Shown here: positions 42,538 through 51,111 of the stretch, piece after piece | How positions within the stretch are numbered: the stretch's first letter is position 1 | Layout: every line of letters starts with the position of its first letter | Source: JAGXQV01 sp964451375 | Lineage (GTDB): Bacteria > Pseudomonadota > Gammaproteobacteria > Burkholderiales > Sulfuricellaceae | Assembly: GCA_964451375.1 (NCBI GenBank) | Contig: CAYVIN010000005.1 | Location: 39,726 to 103,725 of the forward strand | Direction: 5' to 3' | DNA length: 64,000 nt | Program-made: the position numbers and the translations under genes | The notes under the pieces: generated by a model | Told to the model about the DNA's origin: nothing | Seen by the model: the letters and a program-made list of their open reading frames with translations, nothing else | Database searches by the model: none

Positions 42538-43464
42538 TTACCGCGCCAACTCCCGGGGCACCGGAAACACCACGTTTTCCTCGACGCCGGGTAATTGCAT
42601 CACCTCCGCGCCCTGCAATTCGCGCAGGCGTTCCACGACTTCCTGCACCAGCACTTCCGGGGCGGAAGCGCCGGCGGTGACGCCGACTTTGCGTTTGCCA
42701 AGCAGCCATTGCGGGTCGATGTGGGTAGCGTTATCCACCATCACGGCGGGTACGCCGATGTTGGCCGCGACTTCGCGCAGGCGGTTGGAGTTGGAACTAT
42801 TCGGCGAGCCGACCACGACCACCCCGTCGCATTCCTTCGCCAGCAATTTGACGGCATCCTGGCGGTTCTGGGTGGCGTAGCAAACATCGTCCTTCTTCGG
42901 CCCGACGATGGCCGGAAAACGCGCCTTGAGCGCATCCACCACGCGGGCGGCGTCGTCCATCGAGAGGGTGGTCTGGGTGACGAACGCGAGTTTTTCGGGA
43001 TCGGCAACCAACAATCCGCCCACATCTTCGGGTTTTTCCACCAGAAACATGCCATCGCCAACCTGGCCCATGGTGCCTTCCACTTCGGGATGGCCGCGAT
43101 GCCCGATCATGATGACTTCGCGGCCCTGGGCGCGCATCCGCGCGACTTCCAGATGGACTTTGGTGACCAGCGGACAGGTCGCGTCAAACAGCTTGAAGCC
43201 GCGCGCTTCGGCTTCCCGGCGCACCGCCTGGGAAACCCCGTGGGCGCTGAAAATCAGGGTGCTGCCGGAGGGGACTTCGGCGAGTTCTTCGATGAAGATT
43301 GCGCCTTTTTTGCGCAGGCCTTCCACTACGAACTTGTTGTGGACGACTTCATGGCGCACATAGATGGGTGCGCCGAACAGTTCCAGCGCCCGCTCGACGA
43401 TTTCAATGGCGCGATCCACACCGGCGCAGAAACCGCGCGGATTGGCGAGCAGGACTTGTATCAT
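42538..43464 (-). CDS. ispH: 4-hydroxy-3-methylbut-2-enyl diphosphate reductase IspH
   Basis: 308 residues, the final enzyme of the MEP isoprenoid pathway, a [4Fe-4S] protein. Cluster cysteines are Cys13 (GFCAGVDRAI), the Cys in DATCPLV and the Cys in CYATQNRQ; substrate residues HEVVHN and GSPNSSNSNRL are present. ATG start at 43464. Only 54 nt separate it from the divergent cupin gene. Confidence 0.96.
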   Translation of the reverse strand: MIQVLLANPRGFCAGVDRAIEIVERALELFGAPIYVRHEVVHNKFVVEGLRKKGAIFIEELAEVPSGSTLIFSAHGVSQAVRREAEARGFKLFDATCPLVTKVHLEVARMRAQGREVIMIGHRGHPEVEGTMGQVGDGMFLVEKPEDVGGLLVADPEKLAFVTQTTLSMDDAARVVDALKARFPAIVGPKKDDVCYATQNRQDAVKLLAKECDGVVVVGSPNSSNSNRLREVAANIGVPAVMVDNATHIDPQWLLGKRKVGVTAGASAPEVLVQEVVERLRELQGAEVMQLPGVEENVVFPVPRELAR

Positions 43465-43518
43465 GGGCGGGACTTTCGTGAAAAAATGCGAAGCGTGATA
43501 TTAACCAAAGGGATTCCA

Positions 43519-43995
43519 ATGAGCAAAACCGCCACGATTATCGACACCGCATTACTCGACGATGTGACCGCGCAGGCGGTGGCTTCACCACGCCGCCGCA
43601 AGAACCACAACTTCCACCCGGTCAACGAGTTCCCCTGCCATCGCCTGCTCAACGCCATCGAGCCGGACTCTTACGTGCCGCCGCATTGCCACGCCGCCGC
43701 CGACAAGGATGAAACCATTGTGGCGCTACGCGGCAGGATGGGTATGGTGTTTTTCGACGCCGTCGGCAACGTCACCACCACGGCGCTGATAACACCGGGC
43801 GGGGCCGCAGTTGCGGTGGATATCCCGCACGGATTGTTTCACACCGTTGTGGCGCTGGAGCCGGGATGTGTGTTTTTCGAGGCGAAAGCCGGGCCATACG
43901 AGGCCTTGACCGCAGCGGAACGCGCCGCCTGGGCGCCGGGAGAAGGGGATGCGGAGGCGGCGGCGTATCTGGAGAAATTAAAACAGTTGTTCTGA
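43519..43995 (+). CDS. WbuC-family cupin protein
   Basis: 158 residues from the ATG at 43519 with AAAGGGA upstream. Core motifs NFHPVNEFPCHRLLNAIEP, VPPHCHAAADKDETIV (two His and a Glu metal ligand) and GLFHTVVALEPG (third His) fit the WbuC cupin fold. In O-antigen clusters WbuC is of uncertain function; here no sugar genes are near. C-terminal extension LTAAERAAWAPGEGD is also typical. Confidence 0.88.
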   Translation: MSKTATIIDTALLDDVTAQAVASPRRRKNHNFHPVNEFPCHRLLNAIEPDSYVPPHCHAAADKDETIVALRGRMGMVFFDAVGNVTTTALITPGGAAVAVDIPHGLFHTVVALEPGCVFFEAKAGPYEALTAAERAAWAPGEGDAEAAAYLEKLKQLF

Positions 43996-44031
43996 CGCAC
44001 TGCGTTAAGTGTTCGATAGAAACAGTATTGG

Positions 44032-44050
44032 TAACTACTCAGGAGGTGGT
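44032..44050. repeat. Short dispersed repeat, copy 1
   Basis: TAACTACTCAGGAGGTGGT is found exactly here and at 51311-51329, both intergenic. 19 identical bases are unlikely by chance in 64 kb. Nature unknown; possibly the edge of a larger eroded repeat. Confidence 0.6.
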
Positions 44051-44076
44051 TGTATACCACCATACCAGTCCCTTCC

Positions 44077-44254
44077 CCCTGCAAGGCTAGCGTATGCAGA
44101 CATCTTCCAACTTACTGATTTTTAATCCGTTCGTCCTGAGCTTGTCGAAGGATGAACGGATTAAAAATCCAAGTCAAATCAAGCCATTCATGCTTCGACA
44201 AGCTCAGCACGAACGGCTTGATTTGACTTGTGTGCATACGCTAGCCCTGCAAGG
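44077..44254. mobile_element. MITE-like 158-bp element with 10-bp target duplication
   Basis: Element 44087-44244 has perfect 12-bp terminal inverted repeats (CTAGCGTATGCA and TGCATACGCTAG). It is flanked with no gap by a perfect 10-bp direct repeat CCCTGCAAGG (44077-44086 and 44245-44254), the pattern left by transposition. Inside are two long hairpins: arms 44119-44132/44154-44167 and 44171-44185/44215-44229. Their loops hold CTGAGCTTGTCGAAG (44136-44150) and its exact reverse complement (44193-44207). No coding capacity, so it would need a transposase in trans. Confidence 0.75.
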
Positions 44255-44404
44255 AGGAAGGAGCAAAACGCCGCTCATCCTGAGCCGTTACCAGTTTTGA
44301 ATATTTGGCGCCGAGTGTTTGGTTGATCTCGCCGCGCAAAGCGCGTCGGCCTGGGATCGGGCGCGAAGCGCATTCCTCAACTCAACACTAAAACCTGCTT
44401 TTAC

Positions 44405-44686
44405 TTATACCGTCCCGAGGCGCTCGAATTCGCTGAATTCGCCCTGCTCCTCGCGGACTTCCAGGTTTTCCACCAAGGCCATTTCGGGGCCGCGCCGGCA
44501 CCAGGCGATGACCTCCTGGACATCCGCCTCGCTGCCGTGCAACACGGCTTCCACCGAACCGTTGCGGCGGTTGCGCACCCACCCGGCGACGCCGCGATTC
44601 TCCGCCTGTTCGCGTAGCGATTCGCGGTAACACACGCCCTGAACGCGCCCGCTGATGATGAGGTGACGAGTGATTTTTCGATTCAT
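44405..44686 (-). CDS. Acylphosphatase
   Basis: 93 residues from the ATG at 44686. Active-site loop GRVQGVCYRESL with the phosphate-binding Arg, and VRNRRNGSVEAVL with catalytic Asn; ends near FERLGTV. Hydrolyses acyl phosphates such as acetyl phosphate. The frame is open further upstream, but family sequence starts at this ATG. Divergent from the DsrE-family gene. Confidence 0.93.
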   Translation of the reverse strand: MNRKITRHLIISGRVQGVCYRESLREQAENRGVAGWVRNRRNGSVEAVLHGSEADVQEVIAWCRRGPEMALVENLEVREEQGEFSEFERLGTV

Positions 44687-44759
44687 GGGGAATACTCTGC
44701 TATTGTTGAATGATTTAGTCGGGTATAAAATGCCCGAACATATACCAAGGAGAAACATC

Positions 44760-45203
44760 ATGAATTATAGCCGGATCACCCGTGTGTTTTGGTTTGTCAC
44801 CCTCATGGCTTTCGGCTGGACGGCTGGTGCGGCAGGGGCGGGCGGCGAGGTGGAAAAGGTGGTTTATCACATGAACGACAGCCAGGCGGCGCGGGTCGCG
44901 CTCAACAATATCCGTAACCATCTGGAAGCGGTTGGCGGCAAGGCAAAAATCGTGGTGGTCACCCACGGCGACGGGGTGAACTTCCTGATTGACGGAGCGC
45001 AGGACAAAAACGGCAATCCCTACAACATCGCGGTGGAGGAGTTAAGCGACAAAGGCGTGGAATTCCGGGTCTGCAACAATACGCTCAAGGCCAACAAAAT
45101 TGATCCCAAGACCGTATTGCCCAACGCCGCCATCGTGCCTTCCGGGGTGGCCGAAGTCGGGCGGCTGCAAGCCCGAGAGGGGTTCGTGTATCTGAAGCCG
45201 TAG
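44760..45203 (+). CDS. Secreted DsrE-family protein
   Basis: 147 residues from the ATG at 44760 with AAGGAG 7 nt upstream. Signal peptide (FWFVTLMAFGWTAGAAGA) followed by a DsrE-like fold: KVVYHMNDSQAARVALNNI, AKIVVVTHGDGVNFL, GVEFRVCNNTLKA. The Cys in RVCNNT corresponds to the conserved cysteine of periplasmic DsrE-like proteins. Probably handles sulfur species or thiol redox in the periplasm (inference). Confidence 0.88.
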   Translation: MNYSRITRVFWFVTLMAFGWTAGAAGAGGEVEKVVYHMNDSQAARVALNNIRNHLEAVGGKAKIVVVTHGDGVNFLIDGAQDKNGNPYNIAVEELSDKGVEFRVCNNTLKANKIDPKTVLPNAAIVPSGVAEVGRLQAREGFVYLKP

Positions 45204-45242
45204 TTTCGGTGAGGCGGTGTTTGGTATTGCCGTCAGGAAAAA

Positions 45243-45275
45243 AAGCCGTTTCTTTTTGCGAAACGGCTTTTTTAT
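45243..45275. terminator. Bidirectional intrinsic terminator
   Basis: A perfect 10-bp stem AAGCCGTTTC/GAAACGGCTT with T-rich loop, preceded by an A run and followed by a T run, located between the convergent DsrE and REC-PilZ genes. The flanking A and T runs allow function on both strands. Confidence 0.9.
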
Positions 45276-45286
45276 TAGGTGCTGTT

Positions 45287-46024
45287 TCAGCGCTGTGTTT
45301 TGATCGATTCGATGAATTCCAGGAGGCGGGCGTTGGTTTGCGCGCCCATGTCGTAAAACTCGAAACCGATCTGGGTATTGCTCAACGGGTCGGTGCTGTT
45401 GCGGTCGTATTGCAGGCGCTTGATTTTTACATCGACATTCAATGGATTGCGGCTGCCGGTTGCGAGCTTGACGGTGCCGATGTCGTCAATACGGCCATAA
45501 CCGGGTTGGAGTTGGGTGGTGCGCACCAGGCAGCCGGTTTTGGAAATATCCAGCAAGTCGCCGCCGTAGGTTTGAAAAACGTCAAAACCTACGTCGATTT
45601 CGCAAGTGGAGTTGACCCTGATCCGTTCCGTCTTGCGGCGCTCTTCGAGGCCCGCGAGACGCTGAATCTTGCGGCTCAACTGCATCTGCGAAAAGGGTTT
45701 GCACAGATAATCCGTGACGCCTTCCTCAATGGCGAGCGTCCGCGAGGCGTTCTCGTTGGAGGTTGACATCATGATGAAGTTGGCCTGACGCCCGGTCGAT
45801 GAGCGGCGCACCTTCGCCAGAAACTCGCGGGCCGGAACGGCGGGGCCATCCCATTCGCCGAAAACCCAATTGATGGAGCGATCCGCATCGAGCATACGCA
45901 TTGCTTCATCGGGATCCTTGGTATCCAGGGTCTTGTCGAACTTGAGTTCCTCGATCAGCACTTTCTTGACGAATCTGCGTACAAAAGACGACGAATCGAC
46001 GATCAGAGCGTTGGGTCTGGACAT
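45287..46024 (-). CDS. Receiver-PilZ protein with Glu at the phosphorylation position
   Basis: 245 residues from the ATG at 46024 with GGAGG 5 nt upstream. Residues 1-125 are a receiver domain (ALIVDSSSFVRRFVKKVL; Lys109 in CKPF), but the strand-3 site reads VFGEWDGP, placing Glu57 where the phosphorylated Asp is expected, and only Asp10 of the acidic pair is clear. Residues 129-240 are PilZ with ERRKTERIRV (Arg motif) and DISKTGCLVRT (D-x-S-x-x-G), so c-di-GMP binding looks intact. Probably links c-di-GMP to motility or surface functions; HD-GYP and chemoreceptor genes lie nearby. Confidence 0.87.
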   Translation of the reverse strand: MSRPNALIVDSSSFVRRFVKKVLIEELKFDKTLDTKDPDEAMRMLDADRSINWVFGEWDGPAVPAREFLAKVRRSSTGRQANFIMMSTSNENASRTLAIEEGVTDYLCKPFSQMQLSRKIQRLAGLEERRKTERIRVNSTCEIDVGFDVFQTYGGDLLDISKTGCLVRTTQLQPGYGRIDDIGTVKLATGSRNPLNVDVKIKRLQYDRNSTDPLSNTQIGFEFYDMGAQTNARLLEFIESIKTQR

Positions 46025-46322
46025 GTTAACCTCCAATGGCGCTTGAACCAATCAATGCCGGATACGGCATCATGTTTGATTTGTGGAGCATCAAGAGTCG
46101 GCAAAACTGCCGGAGAAGCTGCTGAAACGAGTGGTGACAATTCGCTGTAGCCGGTTCTGCAACCCCGCTGTCATCTGGTATAACCAATTAGACCGGTGGC
46201 TTTGCGCCCCCGCCTTTCAGCGGGTTTGCCCTTGAAACAACCTGGTGCTAGCTTAGCAGTTGGCTAAATCTTGTCAACGGGATGCGCGGCGCGTTCCCGA
46301 TTAGGAAAATTCCCGAACAATA
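46025..46322. other. 298-nt divergent gap
   Basis: Between the REC-PilZ and flavoprotein genes. No coding frame, hairpin or clear promoter hexamers supported. Confidence 0.4.
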
Positions 46323-47570
46323 ATGACTATTCTCCCAACTGTCCCTCACTCTGTCGCGGTTATCGGTGGCGGCCCGGCTGGTTTGCTGGCGGCGGAAACG
46401 CTGGCTGACGGCGGTGTCCGTGTCGATGTTTACGACGCCATGCCCTCGCTGGGGCGCAAATTCCTGCTGGCCGGCAAAGGTGGCTTGAACCTGACCCACG
46501 CCGAGCCGTACCCGGATTTTGTGGCGCGTTATGGCGCTCGCCGCGAGGTTGTGGCCCCGCTGCTTGCCGGGTTTGGCCCGCAGGCCTTGCGCGACTGGGC
46601 GCAGGAATTGGGCGTGGAAACCTTCGTCGGCACGTCGGGGCGGGTTTTCCCGCTGGAGAAAAAGGCCGCGCCGTTGCTGCGCGCCTGGCTGCACCGGCTG
46701 CGCGGCAAAGGGGTGAAATTCCATGTTCGCCATCGCTGGCTGGGGTGGGATGAGCAGGGCGCATTGCGTTTTGCGACGCCCCACGGCGAAATTGGCGTTA
46801 CCACCGATGCGGTGGTGCTGGCCTTGGGTGGCGGCAGTTGGCCGCAACTCGGTTCCGATGGGGCGTGGGTGGGGCTGCTGGAATCGCGGGGGGTGGCGGT
46901 GGAACCGTTGCGCCCCGCCAACTGTGGGTTCGACGCGGCGTGGAGTCCGCATTTTCGCGAGCGTTACGCCGGTTGCCCGGTAAAAACCGTGGTGGCAAGC
47001 TTTACCGGCGCGGATGGCGCAACCCTGCGCCGCCAGGGCGAATTCATGGTCACCGAAAACGGCGTCGAGGGCAGCCTGATTTACGCACTGTCCGCACCTT
47101 TGCGCGACGCCATCGCTGCGCACGGACACGCGGTTCTGCATCTCGACCTCGCGCCCGGCTGGGAGGCGGCGCGGTTACTGGATGAGGTGGCGCGACCGCG
47201 CGGCTCGCGTTCGCTGTCCAGCCATCTCAAGAGTCGCACCGGCATCGACGGCGTGAAAGCCGGCCTGTTACGCGAATGCCTGTCCGCCGGGGAATTTGCC
47301 GATCCGGCGCGCCTCGCTGCCGGCATCAAGAACCTGCCGCTCAAGCTGATAACGCCGCGCCCGCTTGCCGAAGCCATCAGCAGTGCGGGTGGTGTCGATT
47401 TCGCCGCGCTCGACGAACACCTGATGATCCGCGCCCTGCCGGGGGTGTTCTGCGCCGGGGAAATGCTCGATTGGGAAGCCCCGACCGGCGGGTATCTGCT
47501 CACCGCCTGCTTCGCCGGGGGGCGGGCTGCGGGGCGCGGCGCGCTACGCTGGTTGGAGAGCCGGACGTGA
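46323..47570 (+). CDS. HI0933/YhiN-like FAD-dependent flavoprotein (TIGR03862 type)
   Basis: 415 residues. N-terminal Rossmann motif VAVIGGGPAGLLAAETLA, then GRKFLLAGKGGLNLTHAEP, a family hallmark, VLALGGGSWPQLGSDG, and the C-terminal FAD motif GVFCAGEMLDWEAPTGGYL. An NAD(P)/FAD oxidoreductase-like protein of unknown substrate. Apparently a single-gene unit. Confidence 0.9.
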   Translation: MTILPTVPHSVAVIGGGPAGLLAAETLADGGVRVDVYDAMPSLGRKFLLAGKGGLNLTHAEPYPDFVARYGARREVVAPLLAGFGPQALRDWAQELGVETFVGTSGRVFPLEKKAAPLLRAWLHRLRGKGVKFHVRHRWLGWDEQGALRFATPHGEIGVTTDAVVLALGGGSWPQLGSDGAWVGLLESRGVAVEPLRPANCGFDAAWSPHFRERYAGCPVKTVVASFTGADGATLRRQGEFMVTENGVEGSLIYALSAPLRDAIAAHGHAVLHLDLAPGWEAARLLDEVARPRGSRSLSSHLKSRTGIDGVKAGLLRECLSAGEFADPARLAAGIKNLPLKLITPRPLAEAISSAGGVDFAALDEHLMIRALPGVFCAGEMLDWEAPTGGYLLTACFAGGRAAGRGALRWLESRT

Positions 47571-47596
47571 AGGATTATCCTAAAACCCTCAGTTCA

Positions 47597-47725
47597 GAAC
47601 CGCAAAGGCGCTAAGGCGCAAAGAAATCAAAAACATGCGGAATGTTCCGCTCTCACCCGGTGGGTGTACGATCCGACACGGGTAACCTTTTGTTTTTCCT
47701 CTGCGTCTTTGCGCCTTTGCGGTTC
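47597..47725. repeat. Inverted repeat of the GAACCGCAAAGGCGC type
   Basis: Perfect 15-bp arms GAACCGCAAAGGCGC (47597-47611) and GCGCCTTTGCGGTTC (47711-47725), with outward similarity continuing (CTTTGCGCC, AAGGCGCAAAG). Just upstream, ATTATCCTAAAA and CCCTCAGTT resemble a sequence at 51463-51483. This class of intergenic repeat is widespread in bacterial genomes; it fills the gap between two convergent genes. Confidence 0.6.
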
Positions 47726-47743
47726 AAACTGCCGTTTCCAGGA

Positions 47744-49048
47744 TTATTGCGCCGGATGAATATGTTTCTTGAGAAACTGCGCGAGATAAGAGCTATTGAA
47801 AAAGTGTTCCGCCACCACGCTACGGAGCCTTTGCTCGACTTGTTCGTCCGAGGCCGTACTGATTTCCCGGAATAGATCAGCGGCGATTCCGCCGAAGATA
47901 TCAACCAGAGCGGGGTCGAAGTGGCTACCCCGGCCTTCACGCAATATTCCCATCGCCTTGTCGAAGCTGAACGGCTCCTTGTAGGGGCGTTTTGAGGTGA
48001 GTGCGTCGAACACGTCAACAATCGCGAAGATACGTGCATTGACGGGAATTTCCTCACCTTTCAGGCCGCGCATATAACCGCTGCCGTCGAATTTTTCATG
48101 GTGATATTCCACCACATCACGCGCCACATCGAGTGCTGACGATTTACTGATGATGTCCACGCCCAGCAGGACATGGGTGCGCATAACCGCGAATTCGTCA
48201 TCGGTCAGCTTCCCCGGCTTAAGCAACACGTTGTCGCTAATGCCGATTTTTCCTACGTCGTGCAGAAAGGCTCCCGCAATCAGGGCGCGAACCTGGGCGC
48301 TATCCAGGCTGGCCGCCTCGGCCAGGCGAATGGCATAGATGGTTACCCGGAAATTGTGGGCGCTGGTGTCCGAATCACGCTTGGCGACAGCGCCGCCCAA
48401 CACCTCCATCAATTCGACGTTGCTGCGCAACAGGCTGGAGGCGAAATGCACCAGTTCGCGGTTAAGGAAAATAATCACCGGATACAACACCACCGTCACG
48501 GCGAAGGTCACGATCACCACCAGCAGCAGCGCGTGGAAAACACCATTGCGGATGTTGCGGAGCGTATCCGCGTCAACCTCATACACCCCTTCGAAGTAGC
48601 CGGCAATCACGCCCTGATTGTCACGCAACGGGAGCAGCACCTGCATCATCACCTGGTCGTTGAGCAGCAATTTTCGGTAATAACGCGAGTCGCCGAGCGG
48701 AAAAACATGGGCGTGTTTTTTTAGCTCCTCCTCCACGGCCTCCTTGCCGGGATCCATCAATTCAAGGATTTTCTGCTTATTGCGGTTGTACATTTCCACC
48801 ACAATGAAATGGCTTTTCAGGAAGTCAGCGGCCTTGGCGCGCAATTCGCCAAGGTCGGCGTCGGTCTGGTTAAGACGGTGAAGATTTTCACCGGTAAAGG
48901 ATTCCGACTCCTTCACCGCCATATCCATGATGGTGTCGTCGGCGGCTTCCATTTCGATGTAGAAGTCCACGCCGCCGATGACCAGCGATAACGCCAGCCA
49001 ACTGACGAAAAGGCGGCGGGAAACAATTTTGTGAATGTTGAAATCCAT
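47744..49048 (-). CDS. Membrane HD-GYP-domain protein with GYM variant
   Basis: 434 residues from the ATG at 49048 with GAGGGA upstream. TM1 about 12-30, periplasmic sensor region, TM2 about 172-195, then HD-GYP domain from 212: HDVGKIG 263-269 and HHEKFDGSGYM at 316-326, where the usual GYP is GYM. Metal-binding His/Asp residues remain, so c-di-GMP phosphodiesterase activity is plausible, but the GYP motif often mediates contacts with GGDEF partners, which may be altered. C-terminal tail ends QFLKKHIHPAQ. Confidence 0.88.
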   Translation of the reverse strand: MDFNIHKIVSRRLFVSWLALSLVIGGVDFYIEMEAADDTIMDMAVKESESFTGENLHRLNQTDADLGELRAKAADFLKSHFIVVEMYNRNKQKILELMDPGKEAVEEELKKHAHVFPLGDSRYYRKLLLNDQVMMQVLLPLRDNQGVIAGYFEGVYEVDADTLRNIRNGVFHALLLVVIVTFAVTVVLYPVIIFLNRELVHFASSLLRSNVELMEVLGGAVAKRDSDTSAHNFRVTIYAIRLAEAASLDSAQVRALIAGAFLHDVGKIGISDNVLLKPGKLTDDEFAVMRTHVLLGVDIISKSSALDVARDVVEYHHEKFDGSGYMRGLKGEEIPVNARIFAIVDVFDALTSKRPYKEPFSFDKAMGILREGRGSHFDPALVDIFGGIAADLFREISTASDEQVEQRLRSVVAEHFFNSSYLAQFLKKHIHPAQ

Positions 49049-49485
49049 TTGATCCCTCAAACATCAATTTGGTTGTCGTATACCTTGCCTCGTCACGATT
49101 TGGCGATTTAGCCGCATTTGGCGGGATGCGATGCAAGGCACAATGCGCAATGTGGCCGTACCACACAAGCCATTTTCAACGCGAAAGCCGCGCCCGCCAG
49201 ACGATGGACAAATCGGTTGGCGAGGCAGGGTATAACTCCTCGGGGTCGTGCCGAAGAGCAGTATACAGACCTCTCGCCCCCAGGCGGGAGAGGGAAAAGC
49301 GCCTGCCTGTTACCGGTTGGCCAACTATCGGCGGATTTGGGAAAGGTCTTCCGCACACGCAGACCGCTTGTCTGCGCCCACATCGAGAGACTGATTGCGG
49401 CGCCATACAGTGCCGCGCTGCGCTCAACAATGGATAAATTACGAAATTGTGGCCAGGCAAAGCGATATTTAGTGGGATATCCGGG
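49049..49485. other. 437-nt gap with small hairpins
   Basis: Between the chemoreceptor 3' end and the HD-GYP gene, both on the minus strand. Contains a CTCTCGCC...GGCGGGAGAG hairpin (about 49271-49292), a common intergenic repeat type, and CAGAC/GTCTG near 49360. Overlapping short frames here have no family features, so I see no gene. Confidence 0.45.
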
Positions 49486-51111
49486 CTAAGCCTCAAAACG
49501 CGCCACCGAAGCCTTCAGCGTCTGCGCCAATTGCGCCAGATAACAAGCCGAGTTGCTTATTTCAGCGATCACCTTGTCATTTTGGTCGGCCATGCCGGCA
49601 ATTTCTCCAATATGGGCGGCAATTTCAATGCTGTCCGCGCTTTGTGCGTGGGTCGCCAGGGCGATTTCATTGACCATTTCCACGGTTTGATGCGCGGTTC
49701 GGTTGATTTTCGAGAGTGCTGCACCGGCTTGCGCTTCAAGAGATACGCCCTGCTTGGCCTGGGTGCTGCACATCTGCATATCGACAACTGCGCGGGCCGT
49801 TTCTCCCTGAATGGTAGCAATCATTTGGGCAATTTCGCGGGTTGCGCTACTGGTGCGTTCGGCGAGCTTTCTCACCTCGTCGGCGACCACTGCGAAGCCG
49901 CGTCCCTGTTCGCCCGCACGGGCCGCTTCGATAGCGGCGTTGAGGGCCAGCAGATTGGTCTGATCGGCAATTTCGCGGATCACATTAACGATCCCGCTGA
50001 TTTCGGCAGAGCGATGTCCAAGCGTACCGATCAGGCTGGAGGTTTCGTCCACGGCGGCGGCGATCAACTGCATTTCGCGAGCGGCGTTTTGCACCACTTG
50101 TTCGCCGGAAATCGCGAGTTCGCTGGCTTCCTGGGATATTCCCACAGTGGTTTCGGCGCGTTGCGCGATGGCGTCGATGCTGCCGGTTACCCGCTCAACC
50201 GCAGAGACTGCTGCGCCCGCCGCCTGATTCTGTGTTTGCGAGCCATTCAGGGCGATAGTTGCCGCTTTTTCCATCTGCGCAGCGGCGCGCGCCAGATGGT
50301 CTGCATTTTCAATCAAGCCGCGAATTATGCCCTGAAAGTTATCCATCAGCGCATCGTATGCTCCGGCAATTTGCCCCAGTTCGTCACCACTGCGGCTGTT
50401 GATGCGCAACCCCAGCTTGCCGGTGAGTTGGGCTTGCAGCATGGCGTCCTTGATCTCTTCGACCTGGCGGGTAATGCTGCCGACCAGGCGAATCCCGGAA
50501 AACGTCGCCACCAGAATCCCCAGCAACACACTGGCGACTGAGAGGTTGCGGGTATTGCGGTAGGTTTCCGAGGCGGCCTGGTAATCGCTCCGCGAGGATT
50601 CCTCGCGCGCCTTGCTTAATTCGGAACGGGAGGTCTTGATTGGCGCATAAAAACGATCGGCAACTTCGCGGGCAATTCGTTCCACCTCCCCGCCATTTCC
50701 GGCCCGCAACGCTTCTGCAGTGGGCAGCAGAACGGATGCCACGTAGCTGTGGATTACCCTGTCGAAGCCCTCCAGAGCGCGTTTTTCGTCGGACGACATG
50801 GGGCGGGACTGAAGTACGGCGAGTGTTTGCACGATGATCCGGTTGTTTTCCGCTATGGTTTTCGCTTCCAGCGCCTGATTATCGGGAGTGGCGTCAATCC
50901 GCGCCATCAGGATATGCACCCGGCTATCCATAATCCGGTGGTTGATCGCCACCAGCATTTCCGCAGTTTCGGCATCCTCAATAGCGTGACTATAGCCGCG
51001 ATGATTGGCGACGGCGCCGAACCAGCCGATTGCGCCGATTAGCGCCAACAACCCCGACATAAAATAGATCAACCGGGAAAGGCGGGCGCTGAGGTTGGCT
51101 TTTTTGAACAT
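49486..51111 (-). CDS. Methyl-accepting chemotaxis protein
   Basis: 541 residues from the ATG at 51111, with GGAG upstream. TM1 about 10-32, four-helix-bundle periplasmic sensor (about 33-180), TM2 about 188-210, HAMP, and a long coiled-coil signalling domain with the hairpin tip RGFAVVADEVRKLAERTS. Binds an unknown ligand and signals to CheA. No other che genes are near; probably an orphan receptor. Confidence 0.93.
   Translation of the reverse strand: MFKKANLSARLSRLIYFMSGLLALIGAIGWFGAVANHRGYSHAIEDAETAEMLVAINHRIMDSRVHILMARIDATPDNQALEAKTIAENNRIIVQTLAVLQSRPMSSDEKRALEGFDRVIHSYVASVLLPTAEALRAGNGGEVERIAREVADRFYAPIKTSRSELSKAREESSRSDYQAASETYRNTRNLSVASVLLGILVATFSGIRLVGSITRQVEEIKDAMLQAQLTGKLGLRINSRSGDELGQIAGAYDALMDNFQGIIRGLIENADHLARAAAQMEKAATIALNGSQTQNQAAGAAVSAVERVTGSIDAIAQRAETTVGISQEASELAISGEQVVQNAAREMQLIAAAVDETSSLIGTLGHRSAEISGIVNVIREIADQTNLLALNAAIEAARAGEQGRGFAVVADEVRKLAERTSSATREIAQMIATIQGETARAVVDMQMCSTQAKQGVSLEAQAGAALSKINRTAHQTVEMVNEIALATHAQSADSIEIAAHIGEIAGMADQNDKVIAEISNSACYLAQLAQTLKASVARFEA

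Noticed and set aside
42595..43518. Long N-terminal extension of the cupin protein
   Set aside because: It lies antisense to ispH; family sequence and a ribosome site begin at 43519.
44077..44254. Possible CRISPR-like repeats
   Set aside because: The repeated core is present only as an inverted pair inside hairpins, not as spaced direct repeats; a MITE-like element explains it better.
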